A stretch of DNA of 64,000 nt from Stentor roeselii. Lineage: Eukaryota; Ciliophora; Heterotrichea; Heterotrichida; Stentoridae. The position numbers and the translations under genes were made by a program. Below are positions 37,720 through 45,835 of this stretch, piece after piece. How positions within the stretch are numbered: the stretch's first letter is position 1; every line of letters begins with the position of its first letter. The notes below the pieces were generated by a model that made no database searches, was not told the DNA's origin, and saw nothing but the letters and a program-made list of their open reading frames with translations. The DNA lies in assembly GCA_006503475.1 (NCBI GenBank), contig RSEH01000128.1, positions 62,001 to 126,000 on the forward strand, given 5' to 3'.

Positions 37720-39777
37720 TTAGCTATGTTTCTTTCCCGTTAAAACCGTGGCAACTGCGCATACAAGTTCTCTTGAATTCTGAATAAAAGACTCAACTGC
37801 CGAGATCATTCCGTCCACTTCCCCTCCTTCTCTAACCCTAACAAGAGAGGAGAAAAAAGATTCACAATTAAAACCAATTTCAAATTTATTCGAGTATTCA
37901 AAAAACTCGGACTTGTCACGAAAAACAGTTTCTCTGAAAGAACCGACTAACAACTGCCCAAGTTCTTTTTTTCCAAGACTTTCTTCAGTGATTTTCCCGA
38001 ACTTCGGGAAAAGGACCGGCTCGAAGTTGCAGTGATTTAAAATCTTGAATGCGATAAAAAGCTTTTCAAGGTACACTTGAATCATTATCTCGAAAAAACG
38101 CTTTCGAAACCTTCTCACGTAAAAGTCTGAAGAAAGCCATTTGCTTATGTCGCCTTCGAAGTCTTCCATTGTTGCGAAGGCCAGTGAAACTGGCCTTGAA
38201 GTTAACCAACGTGATGTGAAGAGAAGAGCGATTGTGTCTCGGGAAATCGAACTTAATACGCAGAAGGACATCGCGTTTGAACCTTCGTTGCAGAGGTTTA
38301 AGAAACCTTTTTGAACTGAGGAGAAAAGATTTTCTATTCGCTCTTGATGGAAGGTTTCTGAGAATTTTCCTTGGCAAAATTTTTGAAGGTCTTTGCAGTG
38401 CTTTACTGCACGTTGGTTGTTGTTTATGTCAAGGCAAAATGAAGGGATTTGGATCTCTGGGTCGGATAGGGATAGTAGATCTTGGATTTGATTGTGCATT
38501 TTTTTTTGTTGGGATAGTAAACGATTTGCACAGACACGGAATACTTCTATTAACACTTCACCTGTAAGTCGATTACTAATAAAGCTAAGCTGCTGATTAA
38601 TAGCAGAAAACATCTCCTCCGGTAAAGTATCAGAAAGCGGTTCATTTTTCGCTGCCAATTCCAAAATCTGCGAATTCGAAATATGAGCCTTTAAAGCCCG
38701 ATTAATCCATTCAGAAAGCAATCCTTCCATATGATTAAGAAAATCAGGCATAAGTTCCTTAACCTTAGCAAACAACATTTGAATTTCCAATTCTTCCACA
38801 GCTCCAGGGCAAAGTTTAGTGATTTCATTAGCATACTCATTAATCCACTGAAAAATCAAAACAAGTAATCCAGGCGAATCTCTCAATTTTTCCAAATTCG
38901 ACAAATGCGGTTCAATAGCAGCTTCAATGCGATCTCGATAATTTTTCAAGCAAAACTCTCGAAAATCGTACTTTTCCCCAAAATTCGGCAAAACCTTATC
39001 AAGCATGAAGTGAAGTTCTGAGATAGCTGTATGAGTATTATCAGCTAATTCATTCAACTTATCAGTTCCCAGAAGCCATTCAAGTCGTCTTTCAATTCCT
39101 TTTTCTAAATTTTTTTTAATTTTTTCTGAAGGATTTTTTTCGTATTTTTCAATAACCCTGCAAATTTTCGCTAAAGCATGAGGGTCTTTTTTGGTGACTT
39201 CCACTGCGTTTTCAATGGTTTTCCAGAGATATGAATTCATGTAAACCTCGAAGTCGTCAAGAGGAAGAAAAAAATTTTCAAGTGATTGTCGCTGGTCAGG
39301 GTCGGCTTTTTGGAGAAGTCTTGATTTGTGCTCAGTGAGTTTGATGGTTTGAGAGATGATTGAAGGCAGTTTGTCTTCGTTAAGCATTTCTTGCTTGTAT
39401 CTGGAGAGTGTGCCTTGAAGGTCGGAAAGAGGAGTAAGGATGCTGAGTGTTGAACTTATGTTGTTCTGGGCAATTGTCAGAGCTTTTAAACCTCCTGAAC
39501 GGTTCAGACATAAAGAGTCTAATGATTTTAAAGGATCTATCAAGGCACTTGATGACGCTTTGTGAAGACTGCATAGCACTTTTCGGTGAGTCTCGACTGA
39601 CTTGTTCATGCTTGATGAAAGCTCGACTGATGCGTTTGCTTGGAGCTTGGAGTAGTCGGTTATTAAACGTTTTATTTTTGTTCGGATTAAACCGACGTCG
39701 CCTTCTAGTTCGGATAATGACTTGATGAAAGCTTGACGGCCTTTTTCTTCTGCTTGCTTCTCATCATTAAAAATCAT
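37720..39777 (-). CDS. SEC6: exocyst complex subunit Sec6 (EXOC3)
   Basis: The 685-residue helical protein matches Sec6, a core exocyst subunit that tethers secretory vesicles at the plasma membrane. The best stretch is YLWKTIENAVEVTKKDPHAL followed by AKICRVIEKYE, matching the Sec6 pattern of W..E..v...DP..L....RIIE.E. The later LVLIFQWINEYANEITKL and the long helical rods also fit. Length is close to the animal protein (about 745). No other exocyst subunit lies in this window. Confidence 0.82.
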   Translation of the reverse strand: MIFNDEKQAEEKGRQAFIKSLSELEGDVGLIRTKIKRLITDYSKLQANASVELSSSMNKSVETHRKVLCSLHKASSSALIDPLKSLDSLCLNRSGGLKALTIAQNNISSTLSILTPLSDLQGTLSRYKQEMLNEDKLPSIISQTIKLTEHKSRLLQKADPDQRQSLENFFLPLDDFEVYMNSYLWKTIENAVEVTKKDPHALAKICRVIEKYEKNPSEKIKKNLEKGIERRLEWLLGTDKLNELADNTHTAISELHFMLDKVLPNFGEKYDFREFCLKNYRDRIEAAIEPHLSNLEKLRDSPGLLVLIFQWINEYANEITKLCPGAVEELEIQMLFAKVKELMPDFLNHMEGLLSEWINRALKAHISNSQILELAAKNEPLSDTLPEEMFSAINQQLSFISNRLTGEVLIEVFRVCANRLLSQQKKMHNQIQDLLSLSDPEIQIPSFCLDINNNQRAVKHCKDLQKFCQGKFSETFHQERIENLFSSVQKGFLNLCNEGSNAMSFCVLSSISRDTIALLFTSRWLTSRPVSLAFATMEDFEGDISKWLSSDFYVRRFRKRFFEIMIQVYLEKLFIAFKILNHCNFEPVLFPKFGKITEESLGKKELGQLLVGSFRETVFRDKSEFFEYSNKFEIGFNCESFFSSLVRVREGGEVDGMISAVESFIQNSRELVCAVATVLTGKKHS

Positions 39778-40040
39778 GAAAAATTATTTGGATGTTTAGA
39801 GTTTTTATGATTTTTTAGATGCTGTTTGAAATATTTCACTTGAAACAACCAACAATATCTTTCATGCCAAAAAAAACCATATAATCCCAAAACTTCATTT
39901 TCGATAACAAAACCATTAAATTTTTAAACCTAAAACCATTCCAGCCCATCTCCAACATCCAATCTAAACCAAATCCAAATTCGATAATAATTTAAAAAAA
40001 AATTCAAATCCTTCAAATTGACTAATTCTTAATTTACATC

Positions 40041-40610
40041 TTAGTTCATCAATCTCGAGTAATACGAAGCCCTAAGAGGACTGACTTGCATATACTTATT
40101 AGGTATCACGTTTTGTTTAGCAATTGAGCTAATAGTCGGTTTCCTGACCCTATCAAATTTCGGACTAGTTGCCGAAAAAGTATCTCGACTTCTTCTTCGA
40201 AGTCCTTCTCCATCAAGGTCATACTGGAGTTCAGCGATTTCATCTTGGCATTTTTTGATGCCCTCCACAATAACAGCTTGTTTTTGCACTATTTCACTGA
40301 CCATGCTAAAAATATCCTTCAGTCTCAATGAAACATCTTCTTCTTCCTGTGGGTCCAAAGCGTTTAATAAACGGTTACGTAAGCCGATTGGAAAGCCAAG
40401 TTCAAGGACATCGTTTTCTTTCAAGTATTTTAAGTCTTCGAAGTTGATTCGGTTTTCTCTTAGCTTTTTGTAACAGTCCTCGCACCTCACATTTTTTAAG
40501 AACCTCCAGAGACGGTCGTTTGGATAGGTTTTTTCTTCTGTTTCGATTGGGTCTTCGGACCATCGTCTTCCTTCAGCTTTTGTGGAATTGATGTACTTGG
40601 GTCTGGACAT
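40041..40610 (-). CDS. SAM-domain protein with coiled-coil segment
   Basis: The start at 40610 (MSRPKYIN) gives 189 residues; the frame runs 60 nt further back but without family support. A SAM-like domain covers about residues 33-82 (LWRFLKNVRCEDCYKKLREN, then LKYLKENDVLELGFPIGLRN). A short coiled coil (about 90-130) and a basic tail follow. Such proteins often dimerise and act as scaffolds. The start lies 31 bp from that of the divergent eIF3m gene. Confidence 0.78.
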   Translation of the reverse strand: MSRPKYINSTKAEGRRWSEDPIETEEKTYPNDRLWRFLKNVRCEDCYKKLRENRINFEDLKYLKENDVLELGFPIGLRNRLLNALDPQEEEDVSLRLKDIFSMVSEIVQKQAVIVEGIKKCQDEIAELQYDLDGEGLRRRSRDTFSATSPKFDRVRKPTISSIAKQNVIPNKYMQVSPLRASYYSRLMN

Positions 40611-40641
40611 TTCAAATATTTCATATTCAATAATTAGTGGC
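40611..40641. promoter_or_regulatory. 31-bp shared spacer between divergent SAM-domain and eIF3m starts
   Basis: Only 31 AT-rich bases separate the two ATG codons, so any promoter must be shared or lie inside coding sequence, as for the RCL1/RPA2 pair. Confidence 0.55.
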
Positions 40642-41670
40642 ATGGCAAGTGTGATCATCCAAATTTCCAAGAAAACTCCATCAGAAGAACTATACGATCG
40701 TCTAAAGGTACAAAGTGAGGACTTCTCATCACATTACCCAGAGTTCACTTCAATCAATTACGAGAAGCTATTGGAAGAAACATTATCCCACTTGCCATCA
40801 TTTCTGAAATGCGAGAGTGCTTTAAAAGAGCATTTCACGCTATTAGGTTTCGTATTCAGCGAAAGCCTATTGCCAGTGATCGAAGCTCTTGAAAAAAGCG
40901 ATCTCGCAAGCCAGTCAATGCAAGCTTTGGGTGCCCTTTACACAGTGTCCAGCAACGCTTACCACAAGTTCCGAGTATTCAAGTCGATAACATCACTAGC
41001 GTCTAAAGACCAGTCACTTTCGACACTGCTTCAGCCTCACTTCCAAAAGATAGACAAGTTCGTCACTTCCTGGGGATCAGTCCCTATTGATGAACTCTCT
41101 GAGTTAATTCAAAGCCTTCTTTCTTTCCCCATCTCGAATAATAAAAAGGCTACTCTTATATTCAGACTACTTACAGAAGGTGGATTGGAAGGACCGGATG
41201 CTGATCAAGTTATTGCTAAGCTGGTTGAAACGACAAGCGAGTTTCATTTAGAAAATTTACTTGAATTGCCTGGTTTCCACAAGGCCACTCCACAAGTTCA
41301 GGAGCTAATCAGACTATTACTAACCAAATCTATCCAAGACGTTCTTGTCTTTTGGGAAAAAGAGCAAAGTCTAATGAAAGTCAAAGGATTTACCAAAGAA
41401 AAAATTATTGAAGCTGGAAGAATCGCTGGTATCGTTAAACTCGCCCTGGGCAATCACAAGGTAACTTTCTCAGAAATAGCTGAAAGACTTGGAGTCTCCG
41501 AAAGCGAAGTCGACTTGTGGGTAGTCCGAGCCATCAGTGGAGGACTAGTTCATGGAAAAATCGACACTATTGCCAAAGCCGTTACTTTTGAGCATGAAAA
41601 ATCACTGAAGACCAAGAAGGCTGTATTAGGTTTGATTGCAGAACTAGAAGATACTTTGAATAGTAATTAA
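40642..41670 (+). CDS. EIF3M: translation initiation factor eIF3 subunit m-like (PCI domain)
   Basis: From the ATG at 40642 (MASVIIQIS) the protein has 342 residues. It is helical with a C-terminal PCI domain. ENLLELPGFHKATPQVQELI parallels the eIF3m LLALPAVHQL region, and the winged helix VTFSEIAERLGVSESEVDLW, then VVRAISGGLVHGKID, fits too. The COP9 subunit CSN7 is the main alternative, but the LELP stretch and length favour eIF3m. The DnaJ gene follows 18 bp downstream. Confidence 0.72.
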   Translation: MASVIIQISKKTPSEELYDRLKVQSEDFSSHYPEFTSINYEKLLEETLSHLPSFLKCESALKEHFTLLGFVFSESLLPVIEALEKSDLASQSMQALGALYTVSSNAYHKFRVFKSITSLASKDQSLSTLLQPHFQKIDKFVTSWGSVPIDELSELIQSLLSFPISNNKKATLIFRLLTEGGLEGPDADQVIAKLVETTSEFHLENLLELPGFHKATPQVQELIRLLLTKSIQDVLVFWEKEQSLMKVKGFTKEKIIEAGRIAGIVKLALGNHKVTFSEIAERLGVSESEVDLWVVRAISGGLVHGKIDTIAKAVTFEHEKSLKTKKAVLGLIAELEDTLNSN

Positions 41671-41688
41671 TAGGTGTTTATTCAAGAT

Positions 41689-42327
41689 ATGGTGATAAAT
41701 AGAATGGTCTCGAAGGAAGATTATTACCAAGTACTTGATTTACAACCAGATGCAAGTGATAAAGCTATTAAAAAGCATTATCATTTTTTAGCTTCCAGAT
41801 GGCATCCTGAAAAAAATCACATCGGCAGGGCAAGGGCAGAAAAAGTGTTTTTAGAACTCAGCGAAGCTTATGAAGTCATCTCGAATAGAAGAATTAGAAG
41901 AGCCTATGACGATGGAGGCTTCGAAGCTGTTTATAAGTGCAGGAACACTAAGTATGACTTTTCTAACTTCTCTCTTTTAGATGCAGAAAGTGTTTTTGAA
42001 CGTTTTTGCAGAGGTCGAGACCCATTCGCTATTCTAGAAGAAAACGATCCATTTTTTGAAGACGAGTTTTTTGAACTTGACACACACGACGACTTTTTCG
42101 ATGACCACCACAGCAAATTCTTTGAAACTTCTACAAATACAAAGAAAAGATTTGCAAAAAGTCCTCGTTCAGGAGGAGTAGAAAAAAGTGTGAAGACTGT
42201 GATAGTCGATAAAGACGGTCGTAGAGTGAAAAAAACAGTGACAACGATAATCAACGCAGACGGTTCCCAAGAAATTGTTGAAGAAGAAACCGAAGAGCCT
42301 TCAGCAGGTCGTTTCCTTCATGATTAA
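41689..42327 (+). CDS. DnaJ-like (HSP40) protein with HPE in place of HPD
   Basis: The protein has about 212 residues if it starts at the ATG at 41689; a start at 41704 is equally possible. The N-terminal J domain is clear (DYYQVLDLQPDASDKAIKKH, AEKVFLELSEAYEVISN). The invariant HPD that stimulates Hsp70 is HPE here (codons CAT CCT GAA, about residues 39-41). The middle is rich in F, D and E, and the C-terminus (VIVDKDGRRVKKTVTTIINA) resembles the DNAJB6/B2 tail. It may be a client-holding J-protein with weak or no Hsp70 coupling. Confidence 0.85.
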   Translation: MVINRMVSKEDYYQVLDLQPDASDKAIKKHYHFLASRWHPEKNHIGRARAEKVFLELSEAYEVISNRRIRRAYDDGGFEAVYKCRNTKYDFSNFSLLDAESVFERFCRGRDPFAILEENDPFFEDEFFELDTHDDFFDDHHSKFFETSTNTKKRFAKSPRSGGVEKSVKTVIVDKDGRRVKKTVTTIINADGSQEIVEEETEEPSAGRFLHD

Positions 42328-42345
42328 GAATAGCTTTGAGTATAA

Positions 42346-45300
42346 ATGGCGGGAACCACTTCACAGATAGATAGAAAGCCCTTATCACTGAAGTATCATT
42401 CAAACGATTCATCAATCGCTTTCATGCAGACTGACATAGACTACACGATGGTGACAAATCAAAAGGACGGTACAAATTTCCCAGTTCTTAGAATTTACGG
42501 AGTCACTGAAGAAGGCCACTCAGTCCTCGCCCACGTACATCAATTCGAACCTTACTTCTGGACTGAAGCTCCTGGAAACATCACTCCAAAGGTCTTAGAA
42601 GAGATCAAAACTAAACTCAGCGTTAATCAGACCGTCACTCGCATTGAAGTCGCTCAGAAGGAAAGCATCATGAACTATACTGGGCAGGGACCTGCTGATT
42701 TTCTTAAGATTTTTACTCAAGTGCCGAAAAGCGTAGCTGCTATTCGAGGGTCTATTGAAAAAGGAGCCATTCAAGGACTTACTGGGTCTCTTCAGACATA
42801 TGAAAGCAATATTCCTTTTGCTTTGAGGTTCATGATCGACACAGGTATTGTTGGAATGGGATGGGTTGAATTGCCTTGTTTTTCTTATCAACTCAGAAGT
42901 TCTGAAAGAAAAGTTTCAGAAGAGCAGAGGATGAGTAAAGAGTCGACTTCTCAGATAGAAGTTGATGTTTTTGACTATAGAACGATAGTTGTACATAAAC
43001 CTGAAGGCGAATGGTCAAAAATTCCTCCGTTAAGGGTCTTGTCATTTGACTTGGAGTGCAATAATGATGGAGTCACTTTTCCAACACCTGATAAAAATGA
43101 AGTGATTCAAATAGGTAACATCTGTAAAATTCCAGGAAGTGAGCAAGTGATCAGTAAATGCATTTTTACTTTAGGAAAATGTGCTGAAATCGCAGATGCC
43201 CAGGTATGTTCATTTGTTCATGAAAGAGATATGTTGATGGCTTGGCATGATTACCTGGTGCGATTAGACCCTGATATAATAACTGGTTACAACATCTTGA
43301 ACTTCGACTACAACTACCTCTTTAAACGAGCGGAAGTCCTAGGAATTAAAAGTTTTCATTACATGGGAAGAATAAAGTCTTCCAGAACCCACATAAAAGA
43401 CACTACTTTTCAATCGAAGGCCCAAGGCCTTCGAGAGACTAAAGAAGTAACAATGGAAGGTCGCATCCAACTTGACATGTTTCAACACATTCAAAGAGAA
43501 CACAAACTAAGTCATTATTCTCTCAATTCAGTCTCTCTCGTCTTCCTCAAAGAGCAGAAGGAAGACGTGCACTGGACTCTAATGAAAGACCTTCAAGAAT
43601 CCTCAGAAGAAACTCGTAGAAGAATCGCGGTTTACTGTTTAAAAGACTGTTACCTTCCTCTAAGACTACTTGAAAAACTAATGTGTCTTTATAACTACAC
43701 TGAAATGGCAAGAGTCACAGGAGTTCCTTTCACATTCCTCCTCACTCGAGGCCAGCAGATTAAAGTCACGTCTCAACTACTGCGAAAAGCCGGGTCTTGC
43801 AACATGTTGATCCCGACACAGGCCCGGGTGGACATCGGCGATAAATACGAAGGCGCTTTTGTTTTAGAGCCGAAAAGAAACTTTTACAATGTTCCCATCG
43901 CTACTTTGGACTTCGCATCTTTGTACCCGTCGATAATGATGGCTCATAATTTGTGTTATTGCACTTTGGTACCTCCGAAGATGAGAAACTTGATGAATAA
44001 GACGGATATTACTGAAACTCCTACTGGGGAGTATTTTGTGAAACCTAATGTTAGAAAAGGACTTTTACCTATTATTTTAGAGGAGTTGATTGAAGCGAGG
44101 AAAAGGGCAAGGGAAGAACTGAAGAATACTTCTGATCCTTTTATGAAGAAGGTGCTGGATGGAAGGCAACTCGCTTTGAAGATTTCGGCGAATTCGGTTT
44201 ATGGGTTCACTGGAGCTCAGGTTGGACAGTTGCCTTGCTTGCAGATTAGTGCTAGTGTTACTGCTTATGGACGCATGATGATTGAGGAAACGAAAAATCA
44301 TGTGGAACAGCATTTTACTATTAAGAACGGATATTGTTATGACTCGGTTGTTATTTATGGAGATACTGATTCGGTTATGATTAATTTTGGGACTGAGGAC
44401 TTGTCAAAAACAATGGAACTTGGAAAAGAAGCAGCAGTTCTAGTAACTCAAAGATTTATCCGTCCAATAAAATTAGAGTTTGAAAAAGTCTACTTTCCTT
44501 ATCTCCTTCTAAACAAAAAACGATACGCAGGTCTTTTATGGACCAATCCAAACAAATACGACAAAATCGATATGAAAGGAATAGAAAGTGTAAGAAGAGA
44601 CAACTGTGAATTAGTCAGAGATACAATAAATACTTGTCTCCATAAGTTGCTAATCGAAAGAAACTTAGAAGAAACCATTATTTATGTAAAAAATGTTGTT
44701 TCAGCTCTTTTGCAGAATAAAATTGACTTAAGCTTATTAGTCATCACCAAGGCCATCGGAAAAAAACAAAAACAGGAAGGAAAAGAAACCAAAAATACTT
44801 ATAGTTCTAAACTCGCACATGTTGAACTTGCTCAGAAAATGCAACAAAGAGATGCATCCACTGCACCTGGCGTTGGAGATCGTGTTGCTTATGTCATGAT
44901 CAAAGGGACTAAAGGACAGAAAGCTTATGAACTTGCTGAGGATCCCATTTTTGCTTTGAGGAATGACTTGCCTATTGATTATGATTATTATTTGGAAAAA
45001 CAACTTAAGGCTCCTTTGATGAGACTTTTTGAAGATGTCATTCCGAATTCTGGATCATTGTTCAACGGAGAACACACAAGAAAAAGATACCAACCAAAAG
45101 TAACTTCTGGAGCCATGTCAAAATTCATCCAAGTGACCAACACTTGCATCGGATGCAGGACCTCTTTAAAAGCCGGGTACCTCTGCGAAAAATGTTACAA
45201 AAACGCTCCTGCAATATACATGGAAAAAGTAATAATCTCCTCAAACAACGAAAGAAATTTCCAAGAGCTCTGGGCTGAGTGCCAAAGATGCCAAGGTTCA

Positions 45301-45420
45301 ATCTGCCAAGAAGTCCTCTGCACAAATCGAGACTGCCCAATTTTTTACCGACGAGAAAAGGTGCGAAAAGACATGGACTACGTGAAAGGAGAGCTTGATA
45401 AATTAAGTGCTTGCTGGTAA
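42346..45420 (+). CDS. POLD1: DNA polymerase delta catalytic subunit
   Basis: The 1024-residue B-family polymerase has the exonuclease motifs (Exo I FDLECN near 234, Exo II GYNILNFDYNYL, Exo III YCLKDCYLPL), the polymerase motifs DFASLYPSIM, KISANSVYGFTG and YGDTDS (near 671), and the LVITK motif. The C-terminus ends with CysA (CIGC, CEKC) and CysB (CQRC, CTNRDC), the zinc and [4Fe-4S] sites that bind the B subunit. All catalytic Asp/Glu residues checked are present, so it should be an active proofreading replicase. The family is usually about 1100 residues. It precedes a tandem repeat. Confidence 0.97.
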   Translation: MAGTTSQIDRKPLSLKYHSNDSSIAFMQTDIDYTMVTNQKDGTNFPVLRIYGVTEEGHSVLAHVHQFEPYFWTEAPGNITPKVLEEIKTKLSVNQTVTRIEVAQKESIMNYTGQGPADFLKIFTQVPKSVAAIRGSIEKGAIQGLTGSLQTYESNIPFALRFMIDTGIVGMGWVELPCFSYQLRSSERKVSEEQRMSKESTSQIEVDVFDYRTIVVHKPEGEWSKIPPLRVLSFDLECNNDGVTFPTPDKNEVIQIGNICKIPGSEQVISKCIFTLGKCAEIADAQVCSFVHERDMLMAWHDYLVRLDPDIITGYNILNFDYNYLFKRAEVLGIKSFHYMGRIKSSRTHIKDTTFQSKAQGLRETKEVTMEGRIQLDMFQHIQREHKLSHYSLNSVSLVFLKEQKEDVHWTLMKDLQESSEETRRRIAVYCLKDCYLPLRLLEKLMCLYNYTEMARVTGVPFTFLLTRGQQIKVTSQLLRKAGSCNMLIPTQARVDIGDKYEGAFVLEPKRNFYNVPIATLDFASLYPSIMMAHNLCYCTLVPPKMRNLMNKTDITETPTGEYFVKPNVRKGLLPIILEELIEARKRAREELKNTSDPFMKKVLDGRQLALKISANSVYGFTGAQVGQLPCLQISASVTAYGRMMIEETKNHVEQHFTIKNGYCYDSVVIYGDTDSVMINFGTEDLSKTMELGKEAAVLVTQRFIRPIKLEFEKVYFPYLLLNKKRYAGLLWTNPNKYDKIDMKGIESVRRDNCELVRDTINTCLHKLLIERNLEETIIYVKNVVSALLQNKIDLSLLVITKAIGKKQKQEGKETKNTYSSKLAHVELAQKMQQRDASTAPGVGDRVAYVMIKGTKGQKAYELAEDPIFALRNDLPIDYDYYLEKQLKAPLMRLFEDVIPNSGSLFNGEHTRKRYQPKVTSGAMSKFIQVTNTCIGCRTSLKAGYLCEKCYKNAPAIYMEKVIISSNNERNFQELWAECQRCQGSICQEVLCTNRDCPIFYRREKVRKDMDYVKGELDKLSACW

Positions 45421-45424
45421 TGTT

Positions 45425-45835
45425 AAAACTAGTTTAATCATTTTTTTTCTATCAAAATCCTTTTTTAACACCCAAAAACAAGTCTTTGTTCCTAACACCC
45501 AATTCTCTTTCGATATAATTAAATGGAAAAACTATTTTAATCATTTTTTTCTATCAAAATCCTTTTTTAACACCCGAAAACAAGTCTTTCTTACTAACAC
45601 CCAAATTCCCTTTCGATATAATTAAATTTTAAAACTAGTTTAATCATTTTTTTCTATCAAAATCCTTTTTTAACACCCAAAAACAAGTCTTTCTTCCTAA
45701 CACCCTAATTCTCTTTCGATATAATTAAATGGAAAAACTAGTTTAACCACTTATTTCTATCAAAATCCTTTTTTAACACCCAAAAACAAGTCTTTCTTCC
45801 TAACACCCAAATTCCCTTTCGATATAATTAAATGG
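45425..45835. repeat. tandem repeat, 102-103 bp x 4, with telomere-like octamers
   Basis: Four head-to-tail copies of about 103 bp fill the whole spacer. The anchor CTATCAAAATCC occurs at 45449, 45551, 45654 and 45757. Each unit holds two TAACACCC-type stretches, a TTTCGATATAATTAAATGG end, and most hold AACTAGTT. The last unit ends at the ATGG of the next gene, so that gene's promoter region and start codon are themselves one repeat unit. Copy 3 contains CCTAACACCCTAA (45696-45708), which matches the Stentor telomere repeat CCCTAACA as I remember it. Confidence 0.92.

Noticed and set aside
45407-45625. Open frame of about 72 codons through the 103-bp repeats
   Set aside because: It is open only because the repeat unit happens to lack stops in that frame, starts inside POLD1 and has no protein-like composition beyond the repeat.
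45425-45835. Regular repeats that might suggest a CRISPR-like array
   Set aside because: The whole 103-bp unit is repeated with no unique spacers, in a eukaryotic promoter region.
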